Shown: positions 49,825 to 58,187 of the stretch, piece by piece
Position numbering within the stretch: the first letter of the stretch is position 1
Layout of the letters: each line of letters begins with the position of its first letter
From: RGIG4034 sp045628945
GTDB taxonomy: Bacteria > Bacillota > Clostridia > Lachnospirales > Lachnospiraceae
Reading direction: 5' to 3'
Assembly: GCA_045628945.1 (NCBI GenBank)
Contig: JAZQQG010000022.1
Location: 20,420 to 84,419, forward strand
DNA length: 64,000 nt
Position numbers and translations under genes: made by a program
The notes under the pieces: model-generated
The model's database searches: none
Told to the model about the DNA's origin: nothing
The model's input: the letters and a program-made list of their open reading frames with translations, nothing else

Positions 49825-51183
49825 GTGAATACTAAGACGAAATTGTTTTGGGTTTCGCTTGGCTGTGATAAGAATCTGGTGGATTCCGAGGTGATGCTTG
49901 GAAGCCTTGCCGAGGCAGGATACCTTTTAACCGATGACGAAGAGGAAGCGGAGGTTATTGTGGTAAATACCTGTTGCTTTATCGGAGATGCGAAGGAGGA
50001 AAGTATTCGGACGCTGATTCGATACGGGGAGCGAAAAGAGGAAGGCACGCTTCGTGCACTGGTGGCCTGCGGCTGTCTGGCACAACGATATGCTTCGGAG
50101 ATTGAAGAACAGATTCCGGAGGTGGACGCGATTGTCGGAACCCTTTCCATCGATCACATCACGGAAGCAGTGGAAAAAGCACTTGCCAAGAACGGCGAAA
50201 CGAAAATTTTGTATCGGGAGTCCATCGATCGTCCTGTGGTAACGAGTTCCAATCGCGTACTTACGACCGGTGGTCATTATGAATATCTGAAAATCGCGGA
50301 AGGGTGCAATCGCAACTGTACCTACTGCGTAATTCCTTCTGTTCGCGGACATTTTCGTTCCGTTCCCATGGAGGAGTTGCTGAAGCAGGCAAAGATGCTT
50401 GGAATGCGTGGGGTAAAGGAATTGATTCTTGTTGCCCAGGAGACAACGCTTTACGGAGAGGACCTCTACGGCCATAAAGCACTTCCGGAGCTTTTGCGTA
50501 AGTTGTCCGAGGTGGAAGGCATTGAGTGGATTCGTCTTTTGTACTGTTATCCGGAGGAGATTACGGAGGAGCTGATTGCGGAAATTGCCCGAAATCCGAA
50601 GGTACTGCATTATATCGATATGCCGATACAGCATGCCAGTGACAATATTTTACGTAGTATGGGACGCAAGACGAGACAGCAGGAGATTCGGGAGGCGATT
50701 GCGGCGCTTCGACAGGCAATCCCCGATATCTGTATTCGTACGACTTTTATTACCGGATTCCCCGGAGAGACCAAAGATGATTTCGTAGAACTCTATCGGT
50801 TTGTGAATGACTGTGAATTTAACCGACTCGGGGTGTTTACCTATTCGCGAGAAGAAGGGACCCGTGCGGCGGCCATGGAACATCAGGTATCCCACCGCAC
50901 CGCAGCAAAACGACGGGATGAGATTATGGAGCTGCAGCAGGCCATTGCCTTTGAAAAGGCAGAAGCCATGCAGGGGACTCATTTGCGCGTGATGGTCGAG
51001 GGACGCATCCCGGAGAATCGGGTTGTGGTTGCCAGATCCTATATGGATGCACCGGATGTGGATGGATATGTTTTTATTGATACGGACCGGGAATTGATGA
51101 GCGGAGATATGGTGGATGTGGTCATCACCGGCTCACATGAATATGATTTGATAGGAGAATTGGAAGATGAATTTACCCAATAA
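49825..51183 (+). CDS. rimO: Ribosomal protein S12 methylthiotransferase RimO
   Basis: Radical-SAM enzyme that adds a methylthio group to an aspartate of ribosomal protein S12. It has an N-terminal UPF0004 domain with three cysteines (VSLGCDKNLVDSE, VVNTCCFIGDAKEES, ACGCLAQRY), a radical-SAM core with CNRNCTYCVIPSVRG, and a C-terminal TRAM domain. The GCDKNLVDSE motif separates RimO from MiaB. The start is read as GTG 49825 (452 residues), because GGAG lies six bases before it while ATG 49813 sits in the terminator tail with no site. Its end overlaps pgsA by 17 bases. Confidence 0.94.
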   Translation: MNTKTKLFWVSLGCDKNLVDSEVMLGSLAEAGYLLTDDEEEAEVIVVNTCCFIGDAKEESIRTLIRYGERKEEGTLRALVACGCLAQRYASEIEEQIPEVDAIVGTLSIDHITEAVEKALAKNGETKILYRESIDRPVVTSSNRVLTTGGHYEYLKIAEGCNRNCTYCVIPSVRGHFRSVPMEELLKQAKMLGMRGVKELILVAQETTLYGEDLYGHKALPELLRKLSEVEGIEWIRLLYCYPEEITEELIAEIARNPKVLHYIDMPIQHASDNILRSMGRKTRQQEIREAIAALRQAIPDICIRTTFITGFPGETKDDFVELYRFVNDCEFNRLGVFTYSREEGTRAAAMEHQVSHRTAAKRRDEIMELQQAIAFEKAEAMQGTHLRVMVEGRIPENRVVVARSYMDAPDVDGYVFIDTDRELMSGDMVDVVITGSHEYDLIGELEDEFTQ

Positions 51184-51721
51184 GCTTACGTTATTTCGAG
51201 TTATTTTGATTTTACCGTTTTGCTTTTTTATGATGACGGATTTCTGCGATCCCGCCTCCAACTGGATTGCTCTCGGAATCTTCATTCTGGCTTCTCTTAC
51301 GGATTTGGCCGACGGCAAGATTGCCCGCAAGTATAATCTGGTGACCAATTTCGGTAAGTTCATGGATCCTCTGGCCGACAAGCTTCTTGTATGCACCGCG
51401 ATGATTGCGCTCATCGGAAAACCCGGTCAGATGGTGGCACTTCCCTCCTGGGTGGTTATGATTATCATTGCACGTGAGTTTGTAATCAGCGGTTTCCGCC
51501 TGATTGCGGCACAAAAAGGTGTTGTCATTGCAGCCGGATACACCGGGAAGATTAAGACGACTCTGCAGATGATTATGGTTTGCTTTATGATTGGCAATGT
51601 AAATCACATTGTATTTACCGTGGTTACGTATATTCTTTTATATTCCGCCCTTGCGATGACTTTAATCTCCATGACGGAGTATCTGATTAAGAACCGCGCT
51701 GTAATGAAGGATAATGATTAA
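51167..51721 (+). CDS. pgsA: CDP-diacylglycerol-glycerol-3-phosphate 3-phosphatidyltransferase
   Basis: Makes phosphatidylglycerol phosphate, the precursor of phosphatidylglycerol. It has 184 residues, several membrane helices, and the complete CDP-alcohol phosphotransferase motif D-G-x2-A-R-x8-G-x3-D-x3-D in ADGKIARKYNLVTNFGKFMD followed by PLADK. It overlaps rimO and shares one base with the next gene (TAATG). In Bacillus, pgsA is followed by cinA and recA; here an unknown membrane protein takes the place of cinA. Confidence 0.95.
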   Translation: MNLPNKLTLFRVILILPFCFFMMTDFCDPASNWIALGIFILASLTDLADGKIARKYNLVTNFGKFMDPLADKLLVCTAMIALIGKPGQMVALPSWVVMIIIAREFVISGFRLIAAQKGVVIAAGYTGKIKTTLQMIMVCFMIGNVNHIVFTVVTYILLYSALAMTLISMTEYLIKNRAVMKDND

Positions 51722-52851
51722 TGAAGAGGGATAAAAAAACAATTGCGCTGATGATTGCATCCATTGTGGTTGGCATCGGTGCACTGGTTGCGACGGTGAT
51801 TTATTGTGTCATGCTGGTGAATGACCGGTTCGATTACGATTCTGTCGCCTCGGAGGATTCTCTTACGCAGAGCACTGTTGTTGAGGAGAATCCGGACCGG
51901 CCGAATTCTTCCACGGATCCGACTTCCGGAGAAGATTGGGAAGCTTTGTTCAAGGAATGGATGGAAGGCTTTGACGATTTTGGGCCGGACGGTTTTGATT
52001 GGGGAGATTTTGACTGGGGAGATTTTGACTGGGGAAGCGATTCTCCGAATCCCACGACTCCTTCCGAAGGAATGGATTGGCCGTATGAGCCGGATTTCCC
52101 GGAAACGATTTCCCTCAATGAAGATGCCGTATTTGTTTATACGGATCCGGAGCAACCGATGGAGAATCTGAACGATTATCTGGAGGAGTTTGGTTCCTGT
52201 TTGGATGAGAGCGTATCCTATGGAGTGGATTGGGATTTTGATCATCGAACGGTTTCGAACGGAAACGTAAGTTGGACCGTGGATTTCTATCAGTTGTCCG
52301 GTGAGATTCCGAATCTTGAGGAAATCAATCGCCGATTATATGCCATGGGGACGTACGGGCGTGATTTCTACCTGACGGCCTACGATGTCAATGATTATTT
52401 TAACGGTCAGTATTCGGCCAAGAGTAATACCTATATCACCTATAACGATGAGACATTTTTGTCGGCGATTACCGTCACCTCCATTGAGGTTCTTCCCACG
52501 GTCGGGGTGAACATGGGGCTCTATTTTGTGTCAAGCTTCAATGTGGATTTAACCACCGGTAAGATTTATGAGAATTCGGAATTGTTCTGCCCCAATGATT
52601 CCTTTGTGGAGCGAATGAAAGCCCAGAGTCTTTTGCAAAACGGAGAGGATGCGTTGCTTGCCGATGTGGATGATTTCTGGTATCTGAGTTATCTGGCATC
52701 GGATGAGTACAACATTGTTTTTTTCAGTCCAAAGGGTCTGGAAGTCGGCTTCAATTATGATGCGGCGGGAGATAATGTTTCCTTCGTTGGCTATCTGACC
52801 ATTACGCTGAATGAGATTACCGTAGAGGATTTGCCTCGCGGCGTGGAATAG
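51721..52851 (+). CDS. Unknown membrane-anchored protein with DWGDF repeats
   Basis: A 376-residue protein, one membrane helix near the start (IALMIASIVVGIGALVATVIYCVML) after a basic end, so the remainder is outside the cell. Next comes a low-complexity acidic linker (about residues 40-130) with three copies of a Phe-Asp-Trp-Gly-Asp unit and Pro/Ser-rich flanks, then a folded domain of about 240 residues with Tyr-rich strands (YITYNDETFLSAITVTSIEVLPTVG, DLTTGKIYENSELFC). The end resembles the C-terminal part of extracellular DUF3298-type domains, but I am not sure. It starts on the last base of the pgsA stop, so it is tightly coupled to that gene. Confidence 0.7.
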   Translation: MKRDKKTIALMIASIVVGIGALVATVIYCVMLVNDRFDYDSVASEDSLTQSTVVEENPDRPNSSTDPTSGEDWEALFKEWMEGFDDFGPDGFDWGDFDWGDFDWGSDSPNPTTPSEGMDWPYEPDFPETISLNEDAVFVYTDPEQPMENLNDYLEEFGSCLDESVSYGVDWDFDHRTVSNGNVSWTVDFYQLSGEIPNLEEINRRLYAMGTYGRDFYLTAYDVNDYFNGQYSAKSNTYITYNDETFLSAITVTSIEVLPTVGVNMGLYFVSSFNVDLTTGKIYENSELFCPNDSFVERMKAQSLLQNGEDALLADVDDFWYLSYLASDEYNIVFFSPKGLEVGFNYDAAGDNVSFVGYLTITLNEITVEDLPRGVE

Positions 52852-52875
52852 TTTTTTCATATTGTTGCATATTTG

Positions 52876-52918
52876 ATTCACAGATGTTATTATAATGGCA
52901 TCTGTGAATTTCTTTTTT
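52876..52918 (+). terminator. Terminator after the pgsA-linked membrane protein
   Basis: ATTCACAGATG and CATCTGTGAAT form a perfect 11-bp stem around a 12-base loop, followed by TTCTTTTTT. Confidence 0.85.
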
Positions 52919-52963
52919 CTTGAGCATTCGCTCCGAAGCGGAAGAGTTCTTCTTTCGCGAATT

Positions 52964-53121
52964 TCACAATCATTACAAGAATACAGAGTCGCAAGGAAAC
53001 AGGCCCGGACTGTAATTTGTGACAAAAAAAGGAGGGAAGGCCATTGAGGGACTTTTATTGTACTCTGCGAGGAGTATGATTGCATTACAGGTTGGGCAAC
53101 GGCACATAATAGAGTTTTTTT
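52964..53121 (+). ncRNA. Candidate structured RNA with two alternative helices
   Basis: Helix A: TCACAA (52964-52969), a 2-base bulge, ATTACA (52972-52977), pairing with TGTAATTTGTGA (53011-53022), with AGTC/GACT inside. Helix B: GCCCGGACTGTAAT (53003-53016) pairing with ATTACAGGTTGGGC (53084-53097), 13 of 14 positions, two of them G-U. Both need TGTAAT, so they exclude each other. A further stem ACTCT/AGAGT ends in a T-run at 53115-53121. No clear promoter was found at its 5' side. I cannot match it to 6S, tmRNA, RNase P, SRP or a known riboswitch by eye. Confidence 0.35.
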
Positions 53122-53123
53122 GA
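53076..53123 (+). CDS. Possible 15-residue peptide frame (very uncertain)
   Basis: ATG 53076 to TGA 53123 codes MIALQVGQRHIIEFF. GAGGAG lies directly before the ATG with almost no spacing, which is poor. A GTG at 53019 in the same frame would give 34 residues but has no ribosome site. It overlaps helix B and the T-run. It is recorded only because the region is otherwise unexplained. Confidence 0.12.
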   Translation: MIALQVGQRHIIEFF

Positions 53124-53131
53124 GATAGCTG

Positions 53132-53160
53132 TTGACAAAACCGAACATATGTTTTACTAT
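53132..53160 (+). promoter_or_regulatory. recA promoter
   Basis: Perfect -35 TTGACA at 53132-53137, a 17-nt spacer, and -10 TACTAT at 53155-53160. A LexA box occupies the spacer. Confidence 0.88.
53142..53155 (+). promoter_or_regulatory. LexA (SOS) box 1, inside the recA promoter
   Basis: CGAACATATGTTTT matches the Gram-positive LexA consensus CGAACRNRYGTTYC except for the last base. It lies between the -35 and -10 elements, where a bound repressor blocks RNA polymerase. Confidence 0.88.
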
Positions 53161-53170
53161 TAAACTATGC

Positions 53171-53184
53171 CGAACAGGTGTTCC
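53171..53184 (+). promoter_or_regulatory. LexA (SOS) box 2, just after the recA transcription start
   Basis: CGAACAGGTGTTCC is a complete match to CGAACRNRYGTTYC. Its start is 29 bases after that of box 1, close to the predicted transcription start. Confidence 0.88.
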
Positions 53185-53210
53185 TAAGTATTGGGACAAA
53201 AGGAGTATTT

Positions 53211-54272
53211 ATGGAAAGAGAAGAAAAGTTAAAAGCACTGGATGCAGCGTTGTCTCAGATTGAGAGACAGTTTGGTAAGGGATCGGTTATGAAGCTTGGT
53301 GATCCGGCTTCTCAGATGAGCGTTGAGACCATTCCGACCGGTTCGTTAAGCCTGGATATTGCGCTTGGCTTAGGCGGAATTCCGAAGGGAAGAATCGTAG
53401 AAATCTACGGCCCCGAATCCTCCGGTAAGACAACGGTTACCTTACATATGGTTGCAGAGGTGCAGAAGAGAGGCGGCATCGCCGGTTTTATCGACGCAGA
53501 GCATGCATTGGATCCTGCTTATGCGAAGAATATCGGTGTGGATATTGATAATTTGTATATTTCTCAACCCGACAACGGAGAACAGGCTCTGGAGATTGCC
53601 GAGACCATGGTGCGAAGCGGTGCCATTGATATTGTTGTTGTGGACTCGGTTGCCGCTTTGGTACCGAAAGCAGAGATTGACGGCGATATGGGAGATTCTC
53701 ATGTAGGTTTACAGGCTCGTCTGATGTCGCAGGCACTTCGTAAGTTGACGGCTGTCATTTCGAAGTCGAATTGTATCGTAGTATTTATTAACCAGTTGCG
53801 TGAGAAGGTTGGCGTTATGTTTGGTAATCCTGAGACGACAACCGGTGGTAGAGCATTGAAGTTCTATTCCTCCGTTCGAATGGATGTACGCCGTATCGAA
53901 TCCCTCAAGGTAGGCGGGGAAGTGGTCGGCAACCGTACCCGAATCAAGGTAGTCAAGAATAAGGTTGCACCCCCGTTCAAGGAAGCGGAATTTGATATCA
54001 TGTTTGGTGAGGGTATTTCCCGAGAAGGAGACATCCTGGACCTTGCCAGCGAGATTAATGTTGTGAATAAGACCGGTGCCTGGTTTGCCTATGAAGGCAA
54101 TAAGATCGGTCAGGGTCGTGAGAATGCGAAGAGCTACTTAAAGGAGAATCCTGCAATTATGGCAGAGATTGAGAAGAAGGTTCGTGCGTTCTACAATCTT
54201 GAGTCGAAGGAAGAGGCTCCTGCTCCTGCTCCGAAGGCGACGAAGGAACGTAAGATTGCCGAAGTAGAATAA
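53211..54272 (+). CDS. recA: Recombinase RecA
   Basis: DNA strand-exchange ATPase and coprotease for LexA. It has 353 residues with IERQFGKGSVMKLGD, Walker A GPESSGKTT, the Walker B-type VVVDSVAALVP, loop L2 region NQLREKVGVMFGNPETTTGGRALKF and an Ala/Pro-rich charged tail. Complete. The start is ATG 53211, with AAGGAG a few bases ahead; an in-frame ATG at 53178 lies within LexA box 2 and is not plausible. Two SOS boxes make damage-induced expression nearly certain. recX follows after 16 bases. Confidence 0.97.
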   Translation: MEREEKLKALDAALSQIERQFGKGSVMKLGDPASQMSVETIPTGSLSLDIALGLGGIPKGRIVEIYGPESSGKTTVTLHMVAEVQKRGGIAGFIDAEHALDPAYAKNIGVDIDNLYISQPDNGEQALEIAETMVRSGAIDIVVVDSVAALVPKAEIDGDMGDSHVGLQARLMSQALRKLTAVISKSNCIVVFINQLREKVGVMFGNPETTTGGRALKFYSSVRMDVRRIESLKVGGEVVGNRTRIKVVKNKVAPPFKEAEFDIMFGEGISREGDILDLASEINVVNKTGAWFAYEGNKIGQGRENAKSYLKENPAIMAEIEKKVRAFYNLESKEEAPAPAPKATKERKIAEVE

Positions 54273-54288
54273 TGATAGAGGATTTGCT

Positions 54289-54918
54289 ATGGTAATTACG
54301 GATATTGTTTCATCCGGTAAGACTAAGAAGCTGATTCTGATTGATGATGAGGTCGCTTTCGCGTTATACGGAAGCGACCTTCGATGTTATCATTTGGAAC
54401 CCAATATGACAGTGGATGAGTCGATGCTGGAGAAAATTTATGAAGAGACGCTGTATAAGCGTGCAAAACTGCGGACCATGAATCTGCTGAAGGAGAAGGC
54501 TTATACGGAATATCAACTTCGGGAGAAACTTCGTAAAGGATACTATCCGGAGAAGGTAATCGACGTAGCGCTTGATTATGTGAAAGGATATCGCTACGTG
54601 GATGATTTGCAATATGCGAGAGATTATATTGCAGATCACATGGATAAGATGAGCAATCGTGGCATGTGTATGAAGCTTATGTCCAGAGGAATATCTGCAG
54701 AGTGCTATAAGCGGGCGTTTTCGGAGGTAACCGAAGAGAATCCGCAGGACGAGGGGGAGCAGATTCGTGCTCTTTTGGCGAAGAAAAGGTACTGTGTACA
54801 GACCGCAGATTCGGCGGAAAAGAAGCGTGTTGCCGCCTTTTTATTACGAAGAGGTTATTCCTATTCGGAGATTCGGCGTCAGATGGCCTTGAGCGCAGAA
54901 GAGATGGAGGGAGAGTAA
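54289..54918 (+). CDS. recX: Regulatory protein RecX
   Basis: Modulates RecA filaments. It has 209 residues, helical, with three RecX repeats: LYKRAKLRTMNLLKEKAYTEYQLREKL, then a middle repeat YVKGYRYVDDLQYARDYIADHMDKMSNRGMCMKLMSRGIS, and a C-terminal KKRVAAFLLRRGYSYSEIRRQM. AGAGGA precedes ATG 54289. The position after recA suggests shared LexA control. Confidence 0.92.
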   Translation: MVITDIVSSGKTKKLILIDDEVAFALYGSDLRCYHLEPNMTVDESMLEKIYEETLYKRAKLRTMNLLKEKAYTEYQLREKLRKGYYPEKVIDVALDYVKGYRYVDDLQYARDYIADHMDKMSNRGMCMKLMSRGISAECYKRAFSEVTEENPQDEGEQIRALLAKKRYCVQTADSAEKKRVAAFLLRRGYSYSEIRRQMALSAEEMEGE

Positions 54919-54946
54919 TTTACTTCCTTTTTCGATTCATTTTTAC

Positions 54947-54975
54947 TTGACATAACATGTTGAAAAGAATACACT
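54947..54975 (+). promoter_or_regulatory. Promoter of rny
   Basis: Perfect -35 TTGACA at 54947-54952, a 17-nt spacer, and -10 TACACT at 54970-54975. The leader is about 90 nt. No LexA box overlaps it, so rny can be expressed without SOS induction. Confidence 0.8.
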
Positions 54976-55073
54976 TAATATGTTGTAAAATTGCTATAGG
55001 AATGGGTTATACATCGAATCCGTTTCATAATAGATATGTACAATGAAAAATGAATAAGGAGGTTCAACTGTAC

Positions 55074-56627
55074 ATGGACGGTTTAGTAACTGTCATTGCA
55101 GTGGTGGTCACTCTGGTGATTGCAATTCCTCTTACCGCCTTTATTGTTCTGAATATCTACAAGAAGAACGAGGCCAGTAAAATCGGCAGCGCGGAAGAGA
55201 AGGCCAGAGAGATTATTGATGAAGCTCTGAAGACTGCGGAGACCAAGAAGCGTGAGAGCTTACTTGAGATCAAGGAAGAGTCCATTCGTTCGAAGAATGA
55301 GCTTGACCACGAGATTAAGGAACGCCGTGCCGAGGTTCAGCGTCAGGAAAGACGTATCCAGCAGAAGGAAGAGAACATCGATAAAAAAGCCGAAGCAATG
55401 GAACGTAAGGAACAGAGTCTTGCTGCAAAGGAAGAAAATCTTAACCGACAGAAGGAAGAGATCAGTAAGCTGAATGAGCAGCGTGTGCAGGAACTGGAAC
55501 GAATCTCTGGATTAACCTCCGAACAGGCCAAAGACCACCTGTTGAAAATTGTTGAAGAAGAATGCAAGATTGACAAGGCTAAGATGATCAAGGATTATGA
55601 GCTCCTTGCAAAAGAGGAAGCTGATAAGAAAGCAAAAGACTTGGTTGTTACAGCCATCCAAAGATGTGCGGCAGATCATGTTGCAGAGTCGACATTATCG
55701 GTTGTACAGCTTCCGAACGATGAAATGAAGGGAAGAATCATTGGTAGAGAGGGACGTAATATTCGTACCCTGGAGACCTTGACAGGAGCAGAACTCATCA
55801 TTGATGATACTCCTGAGGCAGTTATTATTTCCTGCTTCGACCCGATTCGTCGTGAAATTGCCCGCTTAGCTCTCGAGAAGCTGATTGTGGATGGACGTAT
55901 CCATCCTGCCAGAATCGAAGAGATGTATGAGAAAGCGCAGAAAGAAGTAGAAGTAATTATCAAGGAGGAAGGCGAGCGTACCGCTATGGAGTGTAACGTT
56001 CATGGCCTTCATCCTGAGCTGATTAAGCTCCTTGGTAGAATGAAGTACAGAACCAGTTACGGTCAGAATGCTCTGAAGCATTCTGAGGAAGTATCCATCC
56101 TTTCCGGATTACTTGCTTCCGAACTGGGATTAGATGCGAGAATTGCCCGCCGTGCCGGACTTCTGCATGATATCGGTAAGTCCGTGGATCATGAGCAGGA
56201 AGGTACGCATGTACAGTTAGGTGTTGAGATTTGTAAGAAATACAAAGAGAACGCTACTGTTATCAATGCGGTTGAGTCGCATCATGGTGATGTAGAAGCT
56301 ACGTCCCTGATTTCTTGTATCGTTCAGGCTGCTGATGCGATTAGCGCAGCAAGACCCGGTGCGAGAAAGGATACTCTGGATACATATACCACCAGATTAA
56401 CTCAGCTTGAAGAAATAGCCAACAATTTCAAAGGTGTCGATAAGTCATTTGCCATTCAGGCAGGTCGTGAGATTCGTATTATGGTAGATCCTGAGCAGGT
56501 ATCCGATGCAGATATGATTCTGCTTGCTCGTGATATCGCGAAGAAGATTGAAGCAGAGCTTCAGTATCCCGGTCAGATTAAGGTCAATATCATCCGGGAA
56601 TCCCGCGTTACCGATTACGCCAAGTAA
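55074..56627 (+). CDS. rny: Ribonuclease Y
   Basis: Membrane-anchored endoribonuclease that starts bulk mRNA decay in Firmicutes. It has 517 residues, close to the Bacillus length of 520: an N-terminal membrane helix (VTVIAVVVTLVIAIPLTAFIVL), a long coiled coil to about 190, a KH domain (GRIIGREGRNIRTLETLTGAELIIDDTPEAVII) and an HD domain with LLHDIGKSVDHE. All complete. The start is set at ATG 55074, eleven bases after AAGGAGG. The ATG at 55050 precedes that ribosome site and cannot use it. It ends in a strong TTCG-loop terminator. Confidence 0.95.
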   Translation: MDGLVTVIAVVVTLVIAIPLTAFIVLNIYKKNEASKIGSAEEKAREIIDEALKTAETKKRESLLEIKEESIRSKNELDHEIKERRAEVQRQERRIQQKEENIDKKAEAMERKEQSLAAKEENLNRQKEEISKLNEQRVQELERISGLTSEQAKDHLLKIVEEECKIDKAKMIKDYELLAKEEADKKAKDLVVTAIQRCAADHVAESTLSVVQLPNDEMKGRIIGREGRNIRTLETLTGAELIIDDTPEAVIISCFDPIRREIARLALEKLIVDGRIHPARIEEMYEKAQKEVEVIIKEEGERTAMECNVHGLHPELIKLLGRMKYRTSYGQNALKHSEEVSILSGLLASELGLDARIARRAGLLHDIGKSVDHEQEGTHVQLGVEICKKYKENATVINAVESHHGDVEATSLISCIVQAADAISAARPGARKDTLDTYTTRLTQLEEIANNFKGVDKSFAIQAGREIRIMVDPEQVSDADMILLARDIAKKIEAELQYPGQIKVNIIRESRVTDYAK

Positions 56628-56650
56628 TCGAACGTACTGTTACAGAATAG

Positions 56651-56682
56651 AGAGATCATACTTCGGTATGGTCTCTTTTTTT
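56651..56682 (+). terminator. Intrinsic terminator after rny
   Basis: AGAGATCATAC pairs with GTATGGTCTCT (one T-G pair) around a TTCG tetraloop and is followed by T residues. Confidence 0.92.
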
Positions 56683-56789
56683 GCTAAAAAATAAATGTAA
56701 GAGAAGGATAATTTGTGAATAAGCACTATATTTGCTGTTTGACGCCGAAAAATCCACAAAAAGTGGTAGAAGCAACTATCCGTTCGTGC

Positions 56790-56795
56790 TATAAT
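56790..56795 (+). promoter_or_regulatory. Extended -10 promoter of the REC-GGDEF gene
   Basis: TGC directly before a perfect TATAAT at 56790-56795; the -35 match is weak. The leader is about 35 nt. A small hairpin CCAC/GTGG lies upstream near 56753-56765. Confidence 0.5.
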
Positions 56796-56836
56796 GAGTT
56801 CGCTTATATAGAAGCAAGAGTGGAGTAGTGTTTGCT

Positions 56837-58186
56837 ATGGAAAGAATGCTGATTGTTGACGATGAAGTTGTGAACCAGAAGATTCTGGCGAATGTCTTCT
56901 CGGATGAATATGAGATTGATACCGCCTGTGACGGGTTTGAAGCCTGTGAAAGAGTGAAGAATCAGGTCTATTCGATCATCATTACGGATAATATCATGCC
57001 ATCGATGTCGGGACTGGAATTTATTGATTGGCTTCGTCATCAGAATGATTGTCAGAATGTACCGGTGGTCTTTTCAACGGCGTATTCGGATGATGATTGT
57101 GAAGCGCTTGCATTTGAGCATGGCGCAACGGATGTTATTTTTAAACCCTTCAATGTGAAGGTGGTACGAAACCGTGTGCATAATATTATTCGACTGCGAA
57201 ATCTTGAGGTGGTAGAGCGCATGAATCGCCAGAAGGAAGGCGATTATCTGGTAAAGGATCAGATTGCAGCCGTTTTGGATGCAACGAACTCCGCAGCAAT
57301 TCGTTTAATTGCGAATACCAATAACGCTTATCGGGATGCGATTGTTGAGTATGCCAATGATGCATATCTTCTTTTGCATGGATATGAGCTGGGAACGCAG
57401 CTGGTCGGAACGGAATTCTTCTCCGGACCCGGTAAGGGCATTACCTCCGATGATATGAATCGACTGATGCGTACCTTTGAGGAAGCCATGAAGACTCGGG
57501 CCGATCATATGAATCTGGAATACAACATTCTGCTGCCGGATATGGCACGCCGAAGAATATATGCTTCCTTCGGTTTCCATGAAGTGAACGGAAGAATGGT
57601 CATTGATATTATTGAACATGATATGTCGCAGACGACCTCCATTCTGGAGGCAACGCCGGAGATGGTAGAGCAGAGTCTTAAGGAAGCGGAGTCGGAGAAG
57701 TATGAGAGAGATTCCTTGACCGGTCTTTATGTGGACCAGTCCTTCCTGGAACTTTCCAGCCAAACCCTTAAGACAAAAGAGGGGAAGATTGCATTGTTGC
57801 TTTTGGATCTTGATGATCTGACGCTGGTAAACGAGCGCTTTGGACATGGTTTTGGTAACGGAATTTTAGAGACGGTTTCTGTGAAGATGTGTTCACTTTT
57901 TGGAGAGAATGATATTCTCGGCCGTACCGGTGGCGATGAATTTGCGGTACTTATGACGAATCCTTCCGCCAAGGAAGCGATTGCTTATTCCTGTGAGACC
58001 CTGTGCAGATCGTTGCATTATGTGTACCCTTATGAGAATGACGGTTTTGAAGCATCGGTTTCGCTCGGTGTTGTCTATGCGGATGCGAACCGATTAAGCT
58101 ATAGCGAACTCTATAAGACGGCCAAAAAAGCACTGGCTGAGGCAAAGGTGCAGGGCAAGAATACATACATGCTCTACGAGGTATAA
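56837..58186 (+). CDS. Response regulator with PAS-like and GGDEF domains (diguanylate cyclase)
   Basis: A 449-residue protein predicted to make cyclic di-GMP. The receiver domain has LIVDDE, phosphorylation Asp in IITDNIMPS and Lys in IFKPFN. The middle (about 150-260) is a probable PAS-like domain (IVEYANDAYLLLHGYELG). The GGDEF domain from about 290 has DSLTGLYV, LLDLDDLTLVNERFGHGFGNGIL and a complete GGDEF motif; no RxxD inhibitory site precedes it. ATG 56837 gives a normal receiver start; the GTG at 56828 is an alternative. Its upstream kinase is not present. It ends one base before the Nudix gene, so the two are co-transcribed. Confidence 0.9.
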   Translation: MERMLIVDDEVVNQKILANVFSDEYEIDTACDGFEACERVKNQVYSIIITDNIMPSMSGLEFIDWLRHQNDCQNVPVVFSTAYSDDDCEALAFEHGATDVIFKPFNVKVVRNRVHNIIRLRNLEVVERMNRQKEGDYLVKDQIAAVLDATNSAAIRLIANTNNAYRDAIVEYANDAYLLLHGYELGTQLVGTEFFSGPGKGITSDDMNRLMRTFEEAMKTRADHMNLEYNILLPDMARRRIYASFGFHEVNGRMVIDIIEHDMSQTTSILEATPEMVEQSLKEAESEKYERDSLTGLYVDQSFLELSSQTLKTKEGKIALLLLDLDDLTLVNERFGHGFGNGILETVSVKMCSLFGENDILGRTGGDEFAVLMTNPSAKEAIAYSCETLCRSLHYVYPYENDGFEASVSLGVVYADANRLSYSELYKTAKKALAEAKVQGKNTYMLYEV

Positions 58187-58187
58187 G

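Larger units (their letters stand above)
52852..53210 (+). other. Structured 360-base intergenic region before recA
   Basis: Contains a terminator (52876-52918), a small hairpin group (ATTCGC/GCGAAT enclosing CGCT-CCGA-AGCG and GAAG-AGTT-CTTC, 52926-52962), a long imperfect helix (52964-53022), an alternative helix using the same strand (53003-53016 with 53084-53097), a possible 15-codon frame, a T7 run at 53115-53121, then the recA promoter with two LexA boxes. Details are given separately. Confidence 0.6.

Noticed and set aside
52926..53121. 6S RNA, tmRNA or RNase P RNA before recA
   Set aside because: There is no long closing stem with a central bubble, no tRNA-like end with a tag frame, and no RNase P core motifs visible.
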